64,000 nucleotides of DNA from Limonium bicolor (lineage: Eukaryota; Streptophyta; Magnoliopsida; Caryophyllales; Plumbaginaceae). Shown here piece by piece: positions 36,201-48,784 of this stretch; positions within the stretch are counted from its first letter, which is position 1, and the number at the start of each line of letters is the position of its first letter. A program made the translations under genes and the position numbers. The stretch lies in the NCBI GenBank assembly GCA_023374045.1, contig CM041776.1:476025375-476089374 (forward strand). Reading direction: 5' to 3'. The notes beneath the pieces are model-generated. The model saw only the letters and a list, made by a program, of their open reading frames with translations, was not told the origin of the DNA and made no database searches.

Positions 36201-37642
36201 AAGCTATAGATTAAAGTATAAACGATAAACACAAACATATGAACTCCCTAAAATGTGAGGAGATGTACGGGTTGAGTATATACCCGATAACGGTTAGAGA
36301 ACCTTATTGAACAATCCACGAAATAAATATGAGTGGAGAGATAAATGACCTCCATCGAGAGGATTGAAGTTAGTCCAATAATGTAAACATGTAAGAAAGG
36401 TAAAAGAGACCTAAGGGAAATGTGGCTCCCTTGAGATACGGTCGACCTCTTATGAGGATTTAACCCGGTATAAGAAGATTCCGAATGTACAAGCATATGA
36501 TTGTGGGGGGTAACCCTAAACCTAAGATTACCCGAATTTAAGTAAGTTCCCAAAGCCATTAGAAACATCGAGAATGATGCTTCTAACTAATATACATGAC
36601 ATTATTATAACTCCGAGAGAGGAGTGTACCGAGAGTAGTCGGACCTAAGTAAGAGATAGGAACTAAGAGAGAGTTCCGTGAGCTAGTTGAACCTTCCCAC
36701 CTGCTAGACCCAGAGTAGGGTCGAAACCGGGGAAGTAAGACTATGCTCGAGAGCCATGAGTTTTGGCTTGAGTATGTATTAAGAGTAACAAGCGTGACGT
36801 AGGAGACCTGTAGTGTCGAGAATCTACAAGAGCTTGAGTATGAATACCCCAAGAGAGTGGGTGAGCTAACGAGTATAAATAACCCGAGAGAAAGGGGTGA
36901 GTATATGTATGAGCAACCCGAGAGTATGGTAAGTATAAGAATGAGTAGCCCAAGAGAATGAGCGAGTATCGATAAGTAACCCGAGAGAGAGCGGGTGAGG
37001 TACTGAATAGTAAACAAGGCATAGTGAGGAATAACCCTCAATGCCTAAGGGTAACCAGTTACCACTAACACATTGTTATGTTAGTTGGATCGTGTTCCGT
37101 GATTGGATGTAGATTCCTTCGTGATATACATATATATTGTACTGTCATGATGCATGTTGTTTGATTAAAATGAACTCCATGTATATCCGACCCCAAGTAG
37201 TCGGCGTACCGCGGTTAGCACGCGGTATATGCGAATTTCATGCGCAGCGTAAGCTGACCCCCTAGGGGGAACGTTTTTAGTGTGCAGGTGCTTGAAGCTG
37301 ACCACCGTTCGAGAGTGTAGGACGGGGACTGCAGTGAGCATGGGTAGTTAGATTGTAATTACGTATGCATTTGAATGAGGTGTAAGTCCGAGTATGTTAT
37401 CGGCATCCGTATAATGTAGACTCGGTATAGTAAAGAAGTGAAATGATTATTGTATTTGTATGAAGTACTCGGTTGTTCCAGTTCATCAGACCGTTACGGT
37501 ATGTAAGAAAGGCCTGGTTAGCCACATGGGTGGCTAACGGCGTTGTTTCACCCCTCGTTGTAATTAGAGTTCCGCTGCGTGAGTAGGAGTAATTAGTAAC
37601 AGTTTAAGAGGTAATGACGAGATTAACGGTTGGGGTGTTACA
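33297..37642 (+). mobile_element. Solo LTR D, Tekay-type (4.35 kb), nested in C
   Basis: It starts TTTAATACCCCGGA (a decayed form of TGAAATACCCC) and ends GGGGTGTTACA, with a perfect 5-bp TSD. No primer site or internal sequence follows, so it is a solo LTR formed by LTR-LTR recombination. It contains the GAGCGTTTT stem (33772-33803), a hairpin cluster (35235-35550) and near its end GCGTACCGCGGTTAGCACGC-like text shared with the other LTRs. The 152-codon open frame on its minus strand (36583-37041) has no recognisable domain. Confidence 0.9.
35235..35550 (+). repeat. CGAACTGTGTCCG hairpin cluster in LTR D
   Basis: CGAACTGTGTCCG (35301-35313) pairs perfectly with CGGACACAGTTCG (35327-35339), a 13-bp stem. 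A second copy at 35371-35412 has one bulge. Two weaker CGAACTT/AAGTTCG and TCCGAAC/GTTCGGA pairings follow. Confidence 0.85.
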
Positions 37643-39156
37643 CTACCGCTGTTGCGGTCTCACAATATCAAGAGGTATCCCCACTCTTAAAGCAGTGGTT
37701 TGTTATCCGCTTTATTTACTTGTATTACATAAACTTCCATAATCAATTAAATTCACCTAACATATTTTGTTTGTGCCTTATAAGCCTCCTTGCCTCGAGC
37801 TGTGCTCATTGTAGGTTGTTCACACAAATTTTTTACTTCTCCGTACACCATCACATGGTTTGGAGGTTGTATTGGGATCCCTGACAAGGTCGTTACATCA
37901 CGCTTCCTTATATGGGACGCCCCTTAAGAATGTCCGTTTACCTCCTGACGACTTATGTTTAAACTGGGTGTTAGTCTCAACCCTTGCATTTCTGTCACGT
38001 TATTTCGTTCAACCACTGTTGATCCAAACACCCTTTTAAGGACAGCTCCTGGGTGTCACTAGGTTATGCCATCACATCTGGCTTGCACTTATTGGTATGT
38101 TTAATTAACTACATCGCCTTGCGTTCTTGGCTGGGTTAAATACCCTCTCTAGTGAGATTGATATCTCCGGATAGTCTAAGTGATCATTTCGGGAGTCTCA
38201 TCCCGATCATTGCACATTAACGTGTCCATAGTAGGCATCTGCCTCGCCATATATAGGCTGGGTACTTACTCCAGCTATTACGTTCATCCTTCAGGATTCT
38301 TAAGACATATACGATGTCTTTACTTACCAATCAATGCCCTTTGCCCTTTCCAACTCTTAAACATTTCCTTGGAATAAACTCACTAATTCCTTTAGTCTCC
38401 TTAACTTAACTGGGTTCCTTTACTTCAACCATTCGATGTAATCCATTACTCTTGTTTGACTTTCACTGCAGACCGTAGTATGGAGTCGATTACTTCCCGT
38501 GTTCCAGACTTCACTCGTATACATATGTGGGGTACCATACTGATACATTGCTACTTACCCGACTAACCCATAAATAGGTCTATCAAGCCCACATGCTCCT
38601 ATCGGGGTGCGGTCGTCCCACATTTCAGTTGGTACACTCGTAGTGTCCGTCACACGCCTAGGTGAAGTATTCTGTTGTCAACTCCCTTCTGTTATCCCGT
38701 GATGATATGCATTCCGTGCTTCCCGAACTTAATCAAGGGAAAGTTATCCGCTATTGAATTATTATGAACTCCATCCATTCCCTCGGGTTGCTACCCTTGG
38801 GTTTACCGGTTTCCGTCCGGTTATTTAAGAGTAAACTAGGTGTAACTTACCTACCATGTGGCACTAAGGCCGGTGTAGGTCCTCTGGTTTGGTTTAAAAG
38901 AAGGTTAGAAATAAAATGGGTTTGAAAGAAAATTTTGGTTTTGAAAATAAATTTCAGTTTGAAAGAAAAATTCTCGTGGTTTCACAACATTTTCTCGCCT
39001 TAACCAAGTCTAGCTTATTGCTGACTGGTGTACTTCCAATTACAGGGGTCAGGCTGTTAAGCCTTTCCACGGTTATGATGTTCTCACCTAACTTCATGGT
39101 ACTTTACTAAGTACTTTGTAGTTGTCAAAATTTTCCCGCACAACCTTGTCGTAGTA

Positions 39157-39176
39157 GCACTTGCCATGGCAAGTGC
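39157..39176. repeat. Conserved 9-bp palindrome, copy in C
   Basis: GCACTTGCC-at-GGCAAGTGC; arms identical to those in A and B. Confidence 0.85.
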
Positions 39177-39913
39177 GCCATGCTAACTGGTTGTCGGTTC
39201 AATACACACTGGTTGCGGTATTGCTTTCATCCGTACTGACGTCAGTGGCCTTGTTGGCCCTTACTTTGATCTTACAATCTTAATAATAAATCTTCTAGGT
39301 ACTTCTCACTGTTTGCACATGACAACCATCAACTAGGGTGTTTCCCATTCTAGGAGACTCCCTTTTCTTAGTATCGTTTCCTCACGTTTATACTGTTGCT
39401 GTTTTAGTTAACATTTGTGATCCCGTAGACACTCTCATCTTGGGTTTCTTTACTTCACTTCTCCATTGTTGCACGATTGGTGCTTTGCAAGCTGGTTGTT
39501 CTCGACTGCTCCGCATGTCGACCCAGGTTGCCGGAAATTCTATTCCTCTATGCATAAGATTCTCCACTTTTCGCTATTAAATGCGGCAAACATTGTTCAG
39601 ATGGAAACCGTCTTCGGGATTCACATCTTTCAGAATCTACCGTATGACAGGTTCTCCGTACTTACAGAGGTAAATATCAACTGCCAGATCGGGTTTTCCC
39701 GAGTAAGAGATGACTTCCATCTCTCAGGCATTCTTCCCAAGTTATAAAATAGGGTTTATGGAGGGGGGGATGGATATTGTAGGTTTCCAATATTCACTGG
39801 TACTTCTAACTAGCGTATTTCTCACGCTATCACTCAACCCTTAACCCAAAGTACTAAATTTCTAACTCGGTACTTCCTAAGCTCGGTACTTCCAGTCATT
39901 AGAGTGATACTTC

Positions 39914-39925
39914 GCTCTGATACCA
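39914..39925 (-). other. tRNA-iMet primer binding site of element C
   Basis: The minus strand reads TGGTATCAGAGC five bases after the right-hand LTR of C. Confidence 0.9.
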
Positions 39926-39930
39926 CTTTT

Positions 39931-42900
39931 TGTAACACCCCAACTAACAACAACACACTTAACAACAAACTGCAGCGGAAATCACAACTCATAACATCAC
40001 TTAACTCCTTGGTGTTACACGCCGTTAACTACCCACGTGGCCAACAAGGCTAACATACATACATTGTACCGGTCTGATGGACTAAACTCCTGAGCAACTA
40101 CACATTAATCCCGTTCCATGTCCGACAATCATTATACACTTACATTACAACGGTACCGAGTATTTACCTACTAACGCCGATACATTTTCGGTCTTACTAC
40201 ACCTACCATACATACACATCTTCCATGACTACCCACATGCAAACGACTACCCCGTCCTACTCTCGAACGGCTTCCAGTTCCTTGTACCTGAAACAGGAAA
40301 AGAAGAAAGGGTGGCCCCCCAGGGGGCTCAGCACCTTTGCTGGTATGGTAATCCCGCAGCCCGCATGCTACCGGCCACGCACAACTATTTGTCGTCTTAG
40401 CATGCAGTTGATTTATTTCAAACATGCACAAACTGTACACACATATCATGCTTATAAAGCAGACATCCATTAACAGGATACAAACACAAGGTTAGCACAC
40501 CCAACATAACAATATACTCCACTCAATAACGTTCACAAACTTAATACCATTCTTCTTAGAGGATATACACTTTACTTAGGTTGTGTCGGAGGTAATATAG
40601 GCCCGAGCACACCATACATACATTTCCTTCACTTAGGTGTGGCGGCCTCATATAGGACCGATCACACCATACACAATTCCCCCTAGCTCCAATAATGATG
40701 AGTTAGGTAAGCCTTGGTTAAGCTTGTGGGTGGTTGTAATTCGAGGGGGAAAAACAACCATAACATAACAGAGAGGGAGTCGAAGCGAACATAAGCATCA
40801 ACACCCTAACAACATTACACATAATTTCCCCCTAACCCGATTGGAGGTCGGGTAGGTAAGCTTTGGCTAAGCTAGTGGGAGGTCGAACATCCAAGAAGGA
40901 TAAACAACCCTAACATAACAGAGTGGGAGTTAATTCACATATACACATCAACTCCCAAACAACACGCGCGACCGGAACGACCGGATTCCTCACCCCCCAT
41001 AACATATACATATTAGTTAAGGTTCCTTCATGGAACTTATCACATACATACACCACATAGTGTTACTAACTCGGTTAGACACATAAGGGAAGTAACATCC
41101 CTTTTCAACAAACATGGATAACTGTATCCGATAACAACAACATACTAAACAAGTCACACATCTCACACATAGTCACAACATACACTAACGCACGGATAGT
41201 CGTAGTTAGAACGTTCCCGTAGGTTGGGACGTTTGTTCCGAATACCGATCTCTTATGTGACCCTAGACACAGTTAACTAAGGTTTAACACTTTCGAGGTT
41301 AAACGGTATCGGACTAGGCACGCCACATATATGAATTATTGTAAACTCATTTCATGTTTTATCTTACAAGGTGGCAAACACACAGAAAAACACATTGGCA
41401 TACAAGCCGGTGTAATCCGGTAGGACACAGGTTGCAAGAAAACCATACCTGTCACCGAAGGTTCACTCTAACGTCCCATCACATGTTCCTTGAAAACTCT
41501 TTGAACCACTGGTAAATTATAACTATCTCCATTAACATCGGGGTAATATAATTATTTAACGACTAATGCGCCCATGGTTAACCCCGTTATCCCGTTATAC
41601 TTAATTTTACTCTTGTGATCTTAAGTTCACAACTCTCACATCAAACCTAACACTTGCTTACACATCTTTAGGCCTTTACATGTCACCAAACAAGGCCTAA
41701 ACATCATCCAAAACCATTACCATCCAATCCCCCATCATTAGAAGGTTGAAGCACACTTATAGAGCAAAATGGAGTTCAAAAGATTATCGGTCATTTTCAA
41801 ATCAAAATATACATAATCATATGCCAAAACATGTCAAAACAGATAGTACTCGAAAAGAGGAATCTAACGCCGCAAACGGCACTCAAAACGGAGTTCAAAC
41901 AAAAAAGTTATGCAAAAACAAAGGCTGGTCCGAACATGCGTCTGACCTTGCATGTTCGGACATAAGCCGAGAGTCTGAAAATCTTCCAACGTATGATGTC
42001 CGAACTTCAATGTTCGGACACATGTTCGGACATACCGAAAACTGCAAAATCAATTACGGAAAACAGCCAGAACCAAGCCACAAATCCCCCACAAAACATA
42101 CATAACTTATAGTAGCAAAATAGCCCATCGAAAACACATTTCCACGGGGTTTTAACGCATCATACACACATTAAAATCAACCAAAAACATCACCAAATCA
42201 AAGAGTCAAAACACTCATTTTCTACCAAAATTTCGCCATAACCTCCCCATAAACCTTACATGTCCACATCCACCAATTTTCACCATTTGCAATCCTAATC
42301 TAACCACACCCTTATAAGGGTCCTATCAGCACATAACAATTCCTCAAATTCCATCAACAACAACATAATCACCATAAACTCCATAACCACAATATCAATC
42401 ACAAACTCAAAACATTTGGCTCTAAAGGCCCTCCATTCAACCATTAATTCACAAACCTCCCTAAAATCAATTAAACACATTTCCAACATAGATTTTTAAA
42501 TCCACAATTTTGGGTTCATTAATTTGTTTACCCATCCCAAACACTTAAACAATTTTAAACAAGGTTTAAGGTGGATTCCTTACCTTAATTTCACAAGTCT
42601 CCTTAATTCTTCTCTTGCTCCTCATCTCCTCAAAATCGGTCAAGAGGGCATGGAGTTTCCAAACTCCATCCCAACATTCAAGAACACAAAACACACTCAA
42701 TTAATTATCCAAACCCTTAGAAAACTCAATTAACTCAAAGGGCTTAGAACGCAAGTTAGGGTTTACCTTTTTTGAAGTTTTTAAGAGGGATTCTCACCCT
42801 TGAATCAAGAAGGGAAATACTCCACCATTGAAGGGTTAATTTGGAGCTCAAAAACAAGGAGAAAAACAAGGTATCAAAAATGGTGAAAAATCGATTACAC

Positions 42901-43883
42901 CAAGAGATGAAGGAAAAACGACTTTTTCTTGGGAATTTTTACCTTAGAAGGAAGAGGAGACTCCAAGCTCCACATTGGTGCCATTTTCTCTTCAAATGGG
43001 GAAAACCCATGGAGGTCAACTTCATCCTTTTGGAATTTCGAAAAGAGAGGATGATAGAGGAGGATGAGAGGAAGAAGAATATGTGATTTGTTTTTGATTT
43101 GGAGCTCAAATGGAGCTTGGGACATGAGGTTGAACATGGAGTAGCCATGGGAGGGCTTGAAGAACGTTCAACCAGCAGAGAGGGAGAAGGGAACCGGTGG
43201 AGGAAGAAAGAAGAGAGAAAGAGAAAGGAAAGAGAAAGGAAAGAGAGAAAATGAGGGGAGAGAGTGGGTGGGGTATAAGTGGTGTTTCTATTTTTTTTTA
43301 CTCTATTAATTAGTTAACTAGTCTTATGTGAGTGAGCTGTTTACATTAATAAAACCGGCCCACTAATGTATACACGCTGGAGCGTTTTTCGTCTTTTAAC
43401 AGAAAACGCTCGTTTATTTACCCGGTTTGGTACTATTCACTAAACGTGACCGTTTTCCGGAATTTTCTCATTCCTTTAATTTTAATGGCTATTAAACTCC
43501 CATTAATGTTTAATTATAGTTACATAACCAACTATTATTTATACGGGTCATTTAACTGTTTAAAGTCACGGTTTCGGGTTTTCTCGAAAAACGCGCTTTA
43601 AGATGCCGTTAGCGTTTTAACGCATTGTTTGGATCTGTTTCTTCCGGAATTTTTCCCACATGTTCTTAATGTATAATTAAGGTATAAAAGTATATTTATA
43701 ACCCTAATGAAGGTTATGTACCTCCTAAAATAATTAAATACGTGTTTTCATGTTTTGTGACTTTTACGCATTTTCTTCTTCTTTTTGGTTTCTATTTCTT
43801 CACCAATGATCTTGAGGACTTATTTAGCCTTAGAAAATCATGATTACATAATTAATTGGCACATTAAGGTTTGGGGTATTTCA
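39931..43883 (-). mobile_element. Element C 5' LTR, Tekay-type (3.95 kb)
   Basis: This is the right-hand partner of 26445-30385 with the same ends. Outer flanks differ (CCGTG on the left, ATAGC on the right), so the expected 5-bp TSD is missing. It contains hairpins at 41928-42035 and the GAGCGTTTT stem at 43380-43411. No coding sequence. Confidence 0.9.
41928..42035 (-). repeat. GTCCGAAC hairpin cluster in LTR C (right)
   Basis: TCCGAACATGC and GCATGTTCGGA are perfectly paired here, and TGTCCGAAC-ttcaat-GTTCGGACA lies at 41997-42020. Confidence 0.85.
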
Positions 43884-44405
43884 ATAGCAGCTTTAGATTT
43901 AAAGTTCTTATTTGTACTTGTATCAATTCTCATTCTTATGACTTCTTCCCATGACCTTTGCGTTATTCTCTTGCTTGCAACCTTTGATGGACTATTGAAG
44001 GATAATAAATAGCATAAGACTAATAATTGCTTAGCAACCCATACATTAGGACTCACCTTGTTACTTTTTGAGAGTTTTAGATTTGAATAATTATGATTTG
44101 CCACCTAGATAGCTTTCAAATTTTCATCCCATGTATACATCACTTGAATAACTGTGAACATATTTGTTTATTCAGTCTGTTATTATTATTTGATCTGATT
44201 AATCGTCATGTCTTCAGTGATTTTGATATGATTGTCTCTGTGTTATATGTGTATATATTATATATCCAACCTCATTGCAAATTTTGTTTCATTTCATTGT
44301 GCAAAACTTTACTATCTAAGCCCTAGTTATGCCCTTAGGACCAAACCATTAGGATAGTGGGAGTCCCTTGGCACTTAGTGGGTCATATGTCCTTCTTGGT
44401 CAAGG
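43884..44405. other. Unassigned AT-rich flank
   Basis: I see no coding sequence, repeat or element signature. It may be older host sequence, or the continuation of the Athila-like element cut by C, but no overlap with the left flank is visible. Confidence 0.5.
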
Positions 44406-44559
44406 TGACACCCTAAACCTTAAAACACACATCTAAAATTATGTATATAAAAAAATGAAGAGCAATTCATTTCAAAAGTCTCAAGTCCAAAATCAACCAT
44501 CTTTGGCCCAAAACAAACCCGGGCCCATTTTCAACTTCAGCCCAATTCAAGAAACCCAC

Positions 44560-45010
44560 TTCAGGCCACAAGTCAAAAAGCCTAATTCAACCCAATTCAT
44601 CACAATTCAATTCAATTTGATTTCAATTCAACCCAACTCACTTCAATTCAGTCTAATTCATTTTAATTTGAAATCAACTTCAATTTCATTTCAGTTCAAT
44701 TCCCATTTAACTCCACTTCAATCTCAATCTCCATTCAATTCCATTTCAATTCAAAATTCTCAATTCTAATTCAATTTCATTCTAACTTTAATTCAATTCA
44801 AAACATTATTCAATTGCAATTCCATTCAAATTCAATTTCAATCAATCCAATTCCGATTCAAATTCAATCTAATTCAATTTCAATCTCAATTCAAATTCAA
44901 TTTCAATCGATCCCAATGCTAATCCAAATTCAATCCATATCCCAATTCTGATTCAAATTCAATCCAATTCCAATTCATTCCCAATTCAATTCATAAATAC
45001 ACTTCAATTC
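44560..45010. repeat. AATTC-rich degenerate simple repeat
   Basis: Dozens of imperfect TTCAATTCAA units over about 450 bp. The 104-codon open frame across it is a compositional artefact. Confidence 0.85.
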
Positions 45011-45159
45011 CAAGTCAAAAATTCATTTCAATCCCAAATAGTTTCAAAATTCATAAATCCCAAGTTCCAACTTCATAAACTTCAAAGTCTCAAAATACCT
45101 CAAACTTCGATTATCTCATGGACTCAAATCATCTCCAAAATCCCAATTTTCCCCACATT

Positions 45160-45350
45160 CGAATGTCTCACAGACCCGAGCATCTCACAGACTTTGTTAT
45201 CCCAATGATTTGAATGTCTCACAGACCTGAGCATCTCACAGACCCGAGTGTCTCACATACCCGAGCGTCTCACAGACTTCGACATCTCAAGGTTTCAAAC
45301 GTCTCATAGACCCGAGCGTCTCACATATCTGAGCGTCTCACAAACCTGAA
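45160..45350. repeat. Short tandem repeat, TCTCACAGACCCGAG-like
   Basis: About ten imperfect 15-17-bp copies of (A/G)(C/T)(G/A)TCTCACAGACCCGAG. Confidence 0.7.
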
Positions 45351-46235
45351 ACTTCAAACATATCCAAATCTCCAAAAAACCCCAAAAAATCGTGAACTAT
45401 GTAAGGTCTGATCTCAACAGAGAGTTGAGTACGTAGGCAGCCTATCCAGGGTGCGACCCCACTCCAAATAAAAAACTCTTTTCCCATACTAAGGTGTTCT
45501 CCATACCTCTCGAAACACTCAAACCTTCTTCGGCTCCCACAAACTTCAAACCATCAGACTCCAAATCTTTTCTTTTCTCTCAACCTCGGATGTTTCCCAA
45601 ATCCTCATTCTATACTCATTCGAATTCATCAATTCTTCTTCTTAGCGCTAGCTTGGCAGAAAGGCTCGCCTCATCCACTCGTTTTCTCTCCTTCCGTCCT
45701 AATCCTATCCTTGGCTCTGAAATGAATCTCTCTAAAAAGGTTGTGAAAGAAGGAAATCCCGACAATTGGAGACCGAGGTTTCCTCGGGCACCAATCCGAA
45801 GTCATGGTCGTTGCCACTTCTAAGGGGTGTAACCCAGTGCGAACCCACAATAGAATCTCTGAAATGACCAGATAAGTCCTATCCATAGGCAACAATCTTA
45901 GAGTCAATCTATGGTTCTTAGAACCCTTCTTTTCTTCCTTCCTAGTTATCATAGGTCAAACTAGGTGGCGACTCTAGTCAATTCCGCCCTTACGACAGAA
46001 GTCCGCGTGGAGCCCATCGAGAGCGGGTGTAGTGCACACTTGCACTCCCCTTTATGCTTTCTGGGAAAGACGGATGATTTAGTAGGTATTTGAGGGATGC
46101 CATGAATAACGGGTTTTCACCCTCCACAGAATGGTAGTTTCTAGGATCTAGGCTTTCTAGTCTGACCATATTTTTAGATAGACCCCCCTCATACCGAAAA
46201 ATCACCCTCCACACTCACTCCATTCGCTACTCGCT

Positions 46236-47689
46236 TCTTCTAGCTTGGTTGATGAGGTGCGAGAGGCTCAGATGAGCGACCCTTACATGACAGAGATCAG
46301 ACAGAAAATCATAGAGGGTACATTCGAGAGCCGAAAGTACGCCTTTAAACTGCATGAAGATAGTCTGATTCGACTGAATGGTAGATTATGTATCCCCCGA
46401 AGCAATACTGAGCTAAGGGATCGCATTCTGCGAGAATCACACTGTTCTTCGTTATCCGTCCATCCGGGAGCCTCTAAGATGTACAAAGACATGAAGAGGT
46501 ACTTCTGGTGGTCAGGAATGAAATCTGATGTGACTGAGTATGTTCAGAGGTGCCTCACGTGCCAGAAGGTGAAATTTAAGCACCGAAGACCGGGCGGAAT
46601 GGTATAATTTATGCCAATTTCGGAGTGGAAATTTCACGATATCTCCATGGATTTTGTTGTTGGACTCCCACCTACTAAGGGAGGACTCAACATGATCTGG
46701 GTTATAGTTAATCGCCTCACCAAGGTTGCCCGCTTCATACCGATGAAGGACACCTGGAAGGTGGTGAAGCTCGTCGAGCTATTCGACCGGGAGATCATTT
46801 GACACCACGGAGTCCCGAAAACTATTGTTTTTGACCGAGATACCAGATTTCTTTTGAGATACTAGAGAGTTACACGGGAAGCGCTGGGTACTGAGTTGAA
46901 GCTTAGCACCGTGTTTCATCCACATACTAATGGTCAGACAGAAAGGACCATCCAGACACTCGAGGACATGCTTAGAGCATGTGCCTTAGACTTTCAGGGG
47001 AGTTAGATTGATAAGTTGTATCTAATCGAGTTTTCATATAACAACAGCTACCACGCTTCGATTAAGATGTCGCCATTCCAAGCTTTGTATGGTAGACCTT
47101 GCCATACCCCGTTGTGTTGAGATGAATCGAGCGAAGCGGTCATAATTAGACCGGAGTACGTTGAGCAAGTACAAGCTGAAGTTCAGCAGATTCGAGCGAA
47201 TATTAAAGCAGCCCAAGATAGGCAGAAATCTTATGCTGATGTGAGACGACACGACCTTGAGTTCACCGTGGGCGATCAAGTGTTTCTGCATGTTTCGCCT
47301 ATGAAGGGCGTGTTTCAATTTGTCCAGAAGGGCAAGCTGAGCCCGAAGTTTGTAGGGTTGTATACGATTACCGAAAGGATTGGAGCTGTGGCTTACAAGT
47401 TAGCATTACCTGAGGAGTTGGGGCGTGTGCACGATGTGTTTCACGTTTCTCAACTCAAGAAGTACATTGCTGATCCTTTCATGTATTAGAACCTGAACAT
47501 CTATCCCTAGAGCCAACGATGAGATACATCAAGACTCCACTGAGAATCCTTGATACGAAGACTAGAGACACTCGCCATAACTCTGAACGAATGGTGAAAG
47601 TCTTGTGGTCTAACCATGATGTCGAGGAAGCAACTTGGGAATTAGAGAACGCCATGAAGGCGAAGTACCCACACTTATTTGTAGACTAG
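46236..47689 (+). pseudogene. Tekay/Del chromovirus pol: integrase and chromodomain, decayed
   Basis: Readable pieces in order: HHCC zinc-binding region (VHPGASKMYKDMKRYFWWSG ... RCLTCQKVK, 46455-46580); catalytic core with MDFVVGLPPT (first Asp), FDRDTRF (second Asp) and NGQTERTIQTLEDMLRA (Glu); the C-terminal GKLSPKFVGLYTI and GRVHDVFHVSQLKKY region (to about 47475); then a chromodomain, VKVLWSNHDVEEATWELE ... KYPHLFVD, with a stop at 47689. It is broken by stops at 46605 and 46801, at tryptophan positions near 46863, 47005 and 47118, and by a frameshift near 47480 between integrase and chromodomain. The integrase would insert the element and the chromodomain target chromatin marks. Reverse transcriptase and everything upstream are missing. 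Confidence 0.9.
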
Positions 47690-48094
47690 ATTGTCTAGTG
47701 CTTAGAGGGTACAGGGTGTACCCTTTTTAAGGGGGTAGAGCCATTTTGTTTTTGCATTGCTTCGGGATAGCATTGCATAGTATGTATGTATTGTAGTACA
47801 CTTTGTTGGCACAATGTAGTGCTAATTGTATTTTAGTATGTTTGCACAATGTGGAATGTACTTGTGTTGTATTGTATATGACACAGTTCGTAGTATGAAT
47901 TGTATTGTGTATTGTGTGCATTGTAATAGTGAATTGTGCTTGCATTATGTGGTGCTTGCAGTGTATGGAATGTGAACACCTTGTAAGGTGGTAGTAATGT
48001 ATGATCTTTGGCAATTGAGTTGCCAAATGAGTAGAGATAGTAATCCACCAACCTTGAGCAACTTTGAGGGCAAATTTCCTTAAGGGGGGTAGAT
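47690..48094 (+). mobile_element. Element E 3' UTR and polypurine tract
   Basis: It contains an inner PPT-like site (47727-47741, TTAAGGGGGTAGAGC), a TGCATTGCTTCGGGATAGCA block shared with element B (63708), and the terminal pre-PPT stem with TTAAGGGGGGTAGAT just before the LTR. The simple text TTGTATTGT recurs. Confidence 0.8.
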
Positions 48095-48362
48095 TGAAAT
48101 ACCCTGGAATTAAAATTAGTGATTGATTAGGCTAATGAGGATTTTAGAAGCTTAATTATGCCTAAATAAACACGTGGGAACAATTCCAAAAGAAAACGGA
48201 TCCATAAAACGGATTAAAAACACAAACGAACCTTAAAGCGCATTTTTCAAGGAAACCGGGAAAACATGACTTTAAGCGGGTTAAATAGACTCGTAATAAT
48301 TATAGGCAATCAAATAGCTATAATTAAACATTAGTAAAGGTCTAGAACCGTTAAAATCAATT

Positions 48363-48784
48363 GGGAAATTTCACCAAATACCACTGAGTTTTTGCTTAAT
48401 TCACGATATACCACCGTGTTTTAAAAATTACACAGGATAACACTAAGTTTTTACTTATTTCATCAGATAACACTCTGTCTCATATTTTGTTAAATGTTCC
48501 GTTAATATTCTAGGAAAAAGACTAAACTACCCCTGTTTTTAATTAACAACTTGAAAGTGATTTGTCACATTGATAAATTTCATAAGAGACCACTTTTGTT
48601 TAACTATTTATATTGGTAGTTTAATCTTTTTTCTAGGGATATTATTGGAACATTTAACAAAATATGAGACAGAGTGTTATCTAGTGAAATAAATAAAAAT
48701 TAAGTGTTATCCTGTTTAATTTTAAAAACACAGTGGTATATCATGAATTAAGCAAAAACTCAGTGGTATTTGGTAAAAATTCCC
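48363..48784. mobile_element. Fold-back MITE, 422 bp, 9-bp TSD (Mutator-like)
   Basis: The two halves are inverted copies of about 170-180 bp. GGGAAATTTCACCAAATACC at the left corresponds to GGGAATTTTTACCAAATACC read from the right. The flanks AAATCAATT (48354-48362) and AAATTAATT (48785-48793) form a 9-bp duplication with one mismatch, which fits Mutator-like elements. No coding capacity. It would form a very long hairpin in an LTR transcript. Confidence 0.8.

Larger units (their letters stand above)
33292..37647. repeat. 5-bp target site duplication around LTR D
   Basis: CTACC occurs at 33292-33296 and again at 37643-37647, exactly flanking LTR D, which shows that D inserted into element C and then lost its internal region. 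Confidence 0.9.
37648..39930 (-). mobile_element. Element C internal region, 5' half (non-coding)
   Basis: This continues C on the far side of LTR D up to the primer site. It is alignable to A and B, for example around 38640 (ACTCGTAGTGTCCGTCACAC) and the palindrome at 39157-39176. No gag or protease motifs. Confidence 0.7.
44406..46235 (+). mobile_element. Second Tat/Ogre-like LTR and leader fragment
   Basis: It starts TGACACCCTAAACC, contains GCCCA-rich text (44500-44570), an AATTC-rich simple repeat, GAACTATGTAAGGTCTGATC (45392) with TACGTAGGCAGCC (45431), and CTAGGTGGCGACTCTAGTCA at 45961. The last motif has a close relative in the first Tat-like LTR (5276). These are features I associate with Tat/Ogre LTR and leader regions. 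An exact LTR end could be near 45958. No gag-pol is visible before the Tekay pol fragment begins. Confidence 0.4.

Noticed and set aside
36583..37041. 152-codon minus-strand frame in solo LTR D
   Set aside because: Antisense to the LTR, unusual composition, no domain, and not open in the sister LTRs as far as I can see.
44455..44769. 104-codon frame rich in Asn, Phe, Ser and Gln
   Set aside because: Produced by the AATTC-rich simple repeat.
45961..45980. GGTGGCGACTCTAGTCA as a second primer binding site
   Set aside because: The same AGGTGGCGACTC phrase lies inside the first Tat-like LTR at 5276, upstream of its true primer site, so it is probably LTR sequence.
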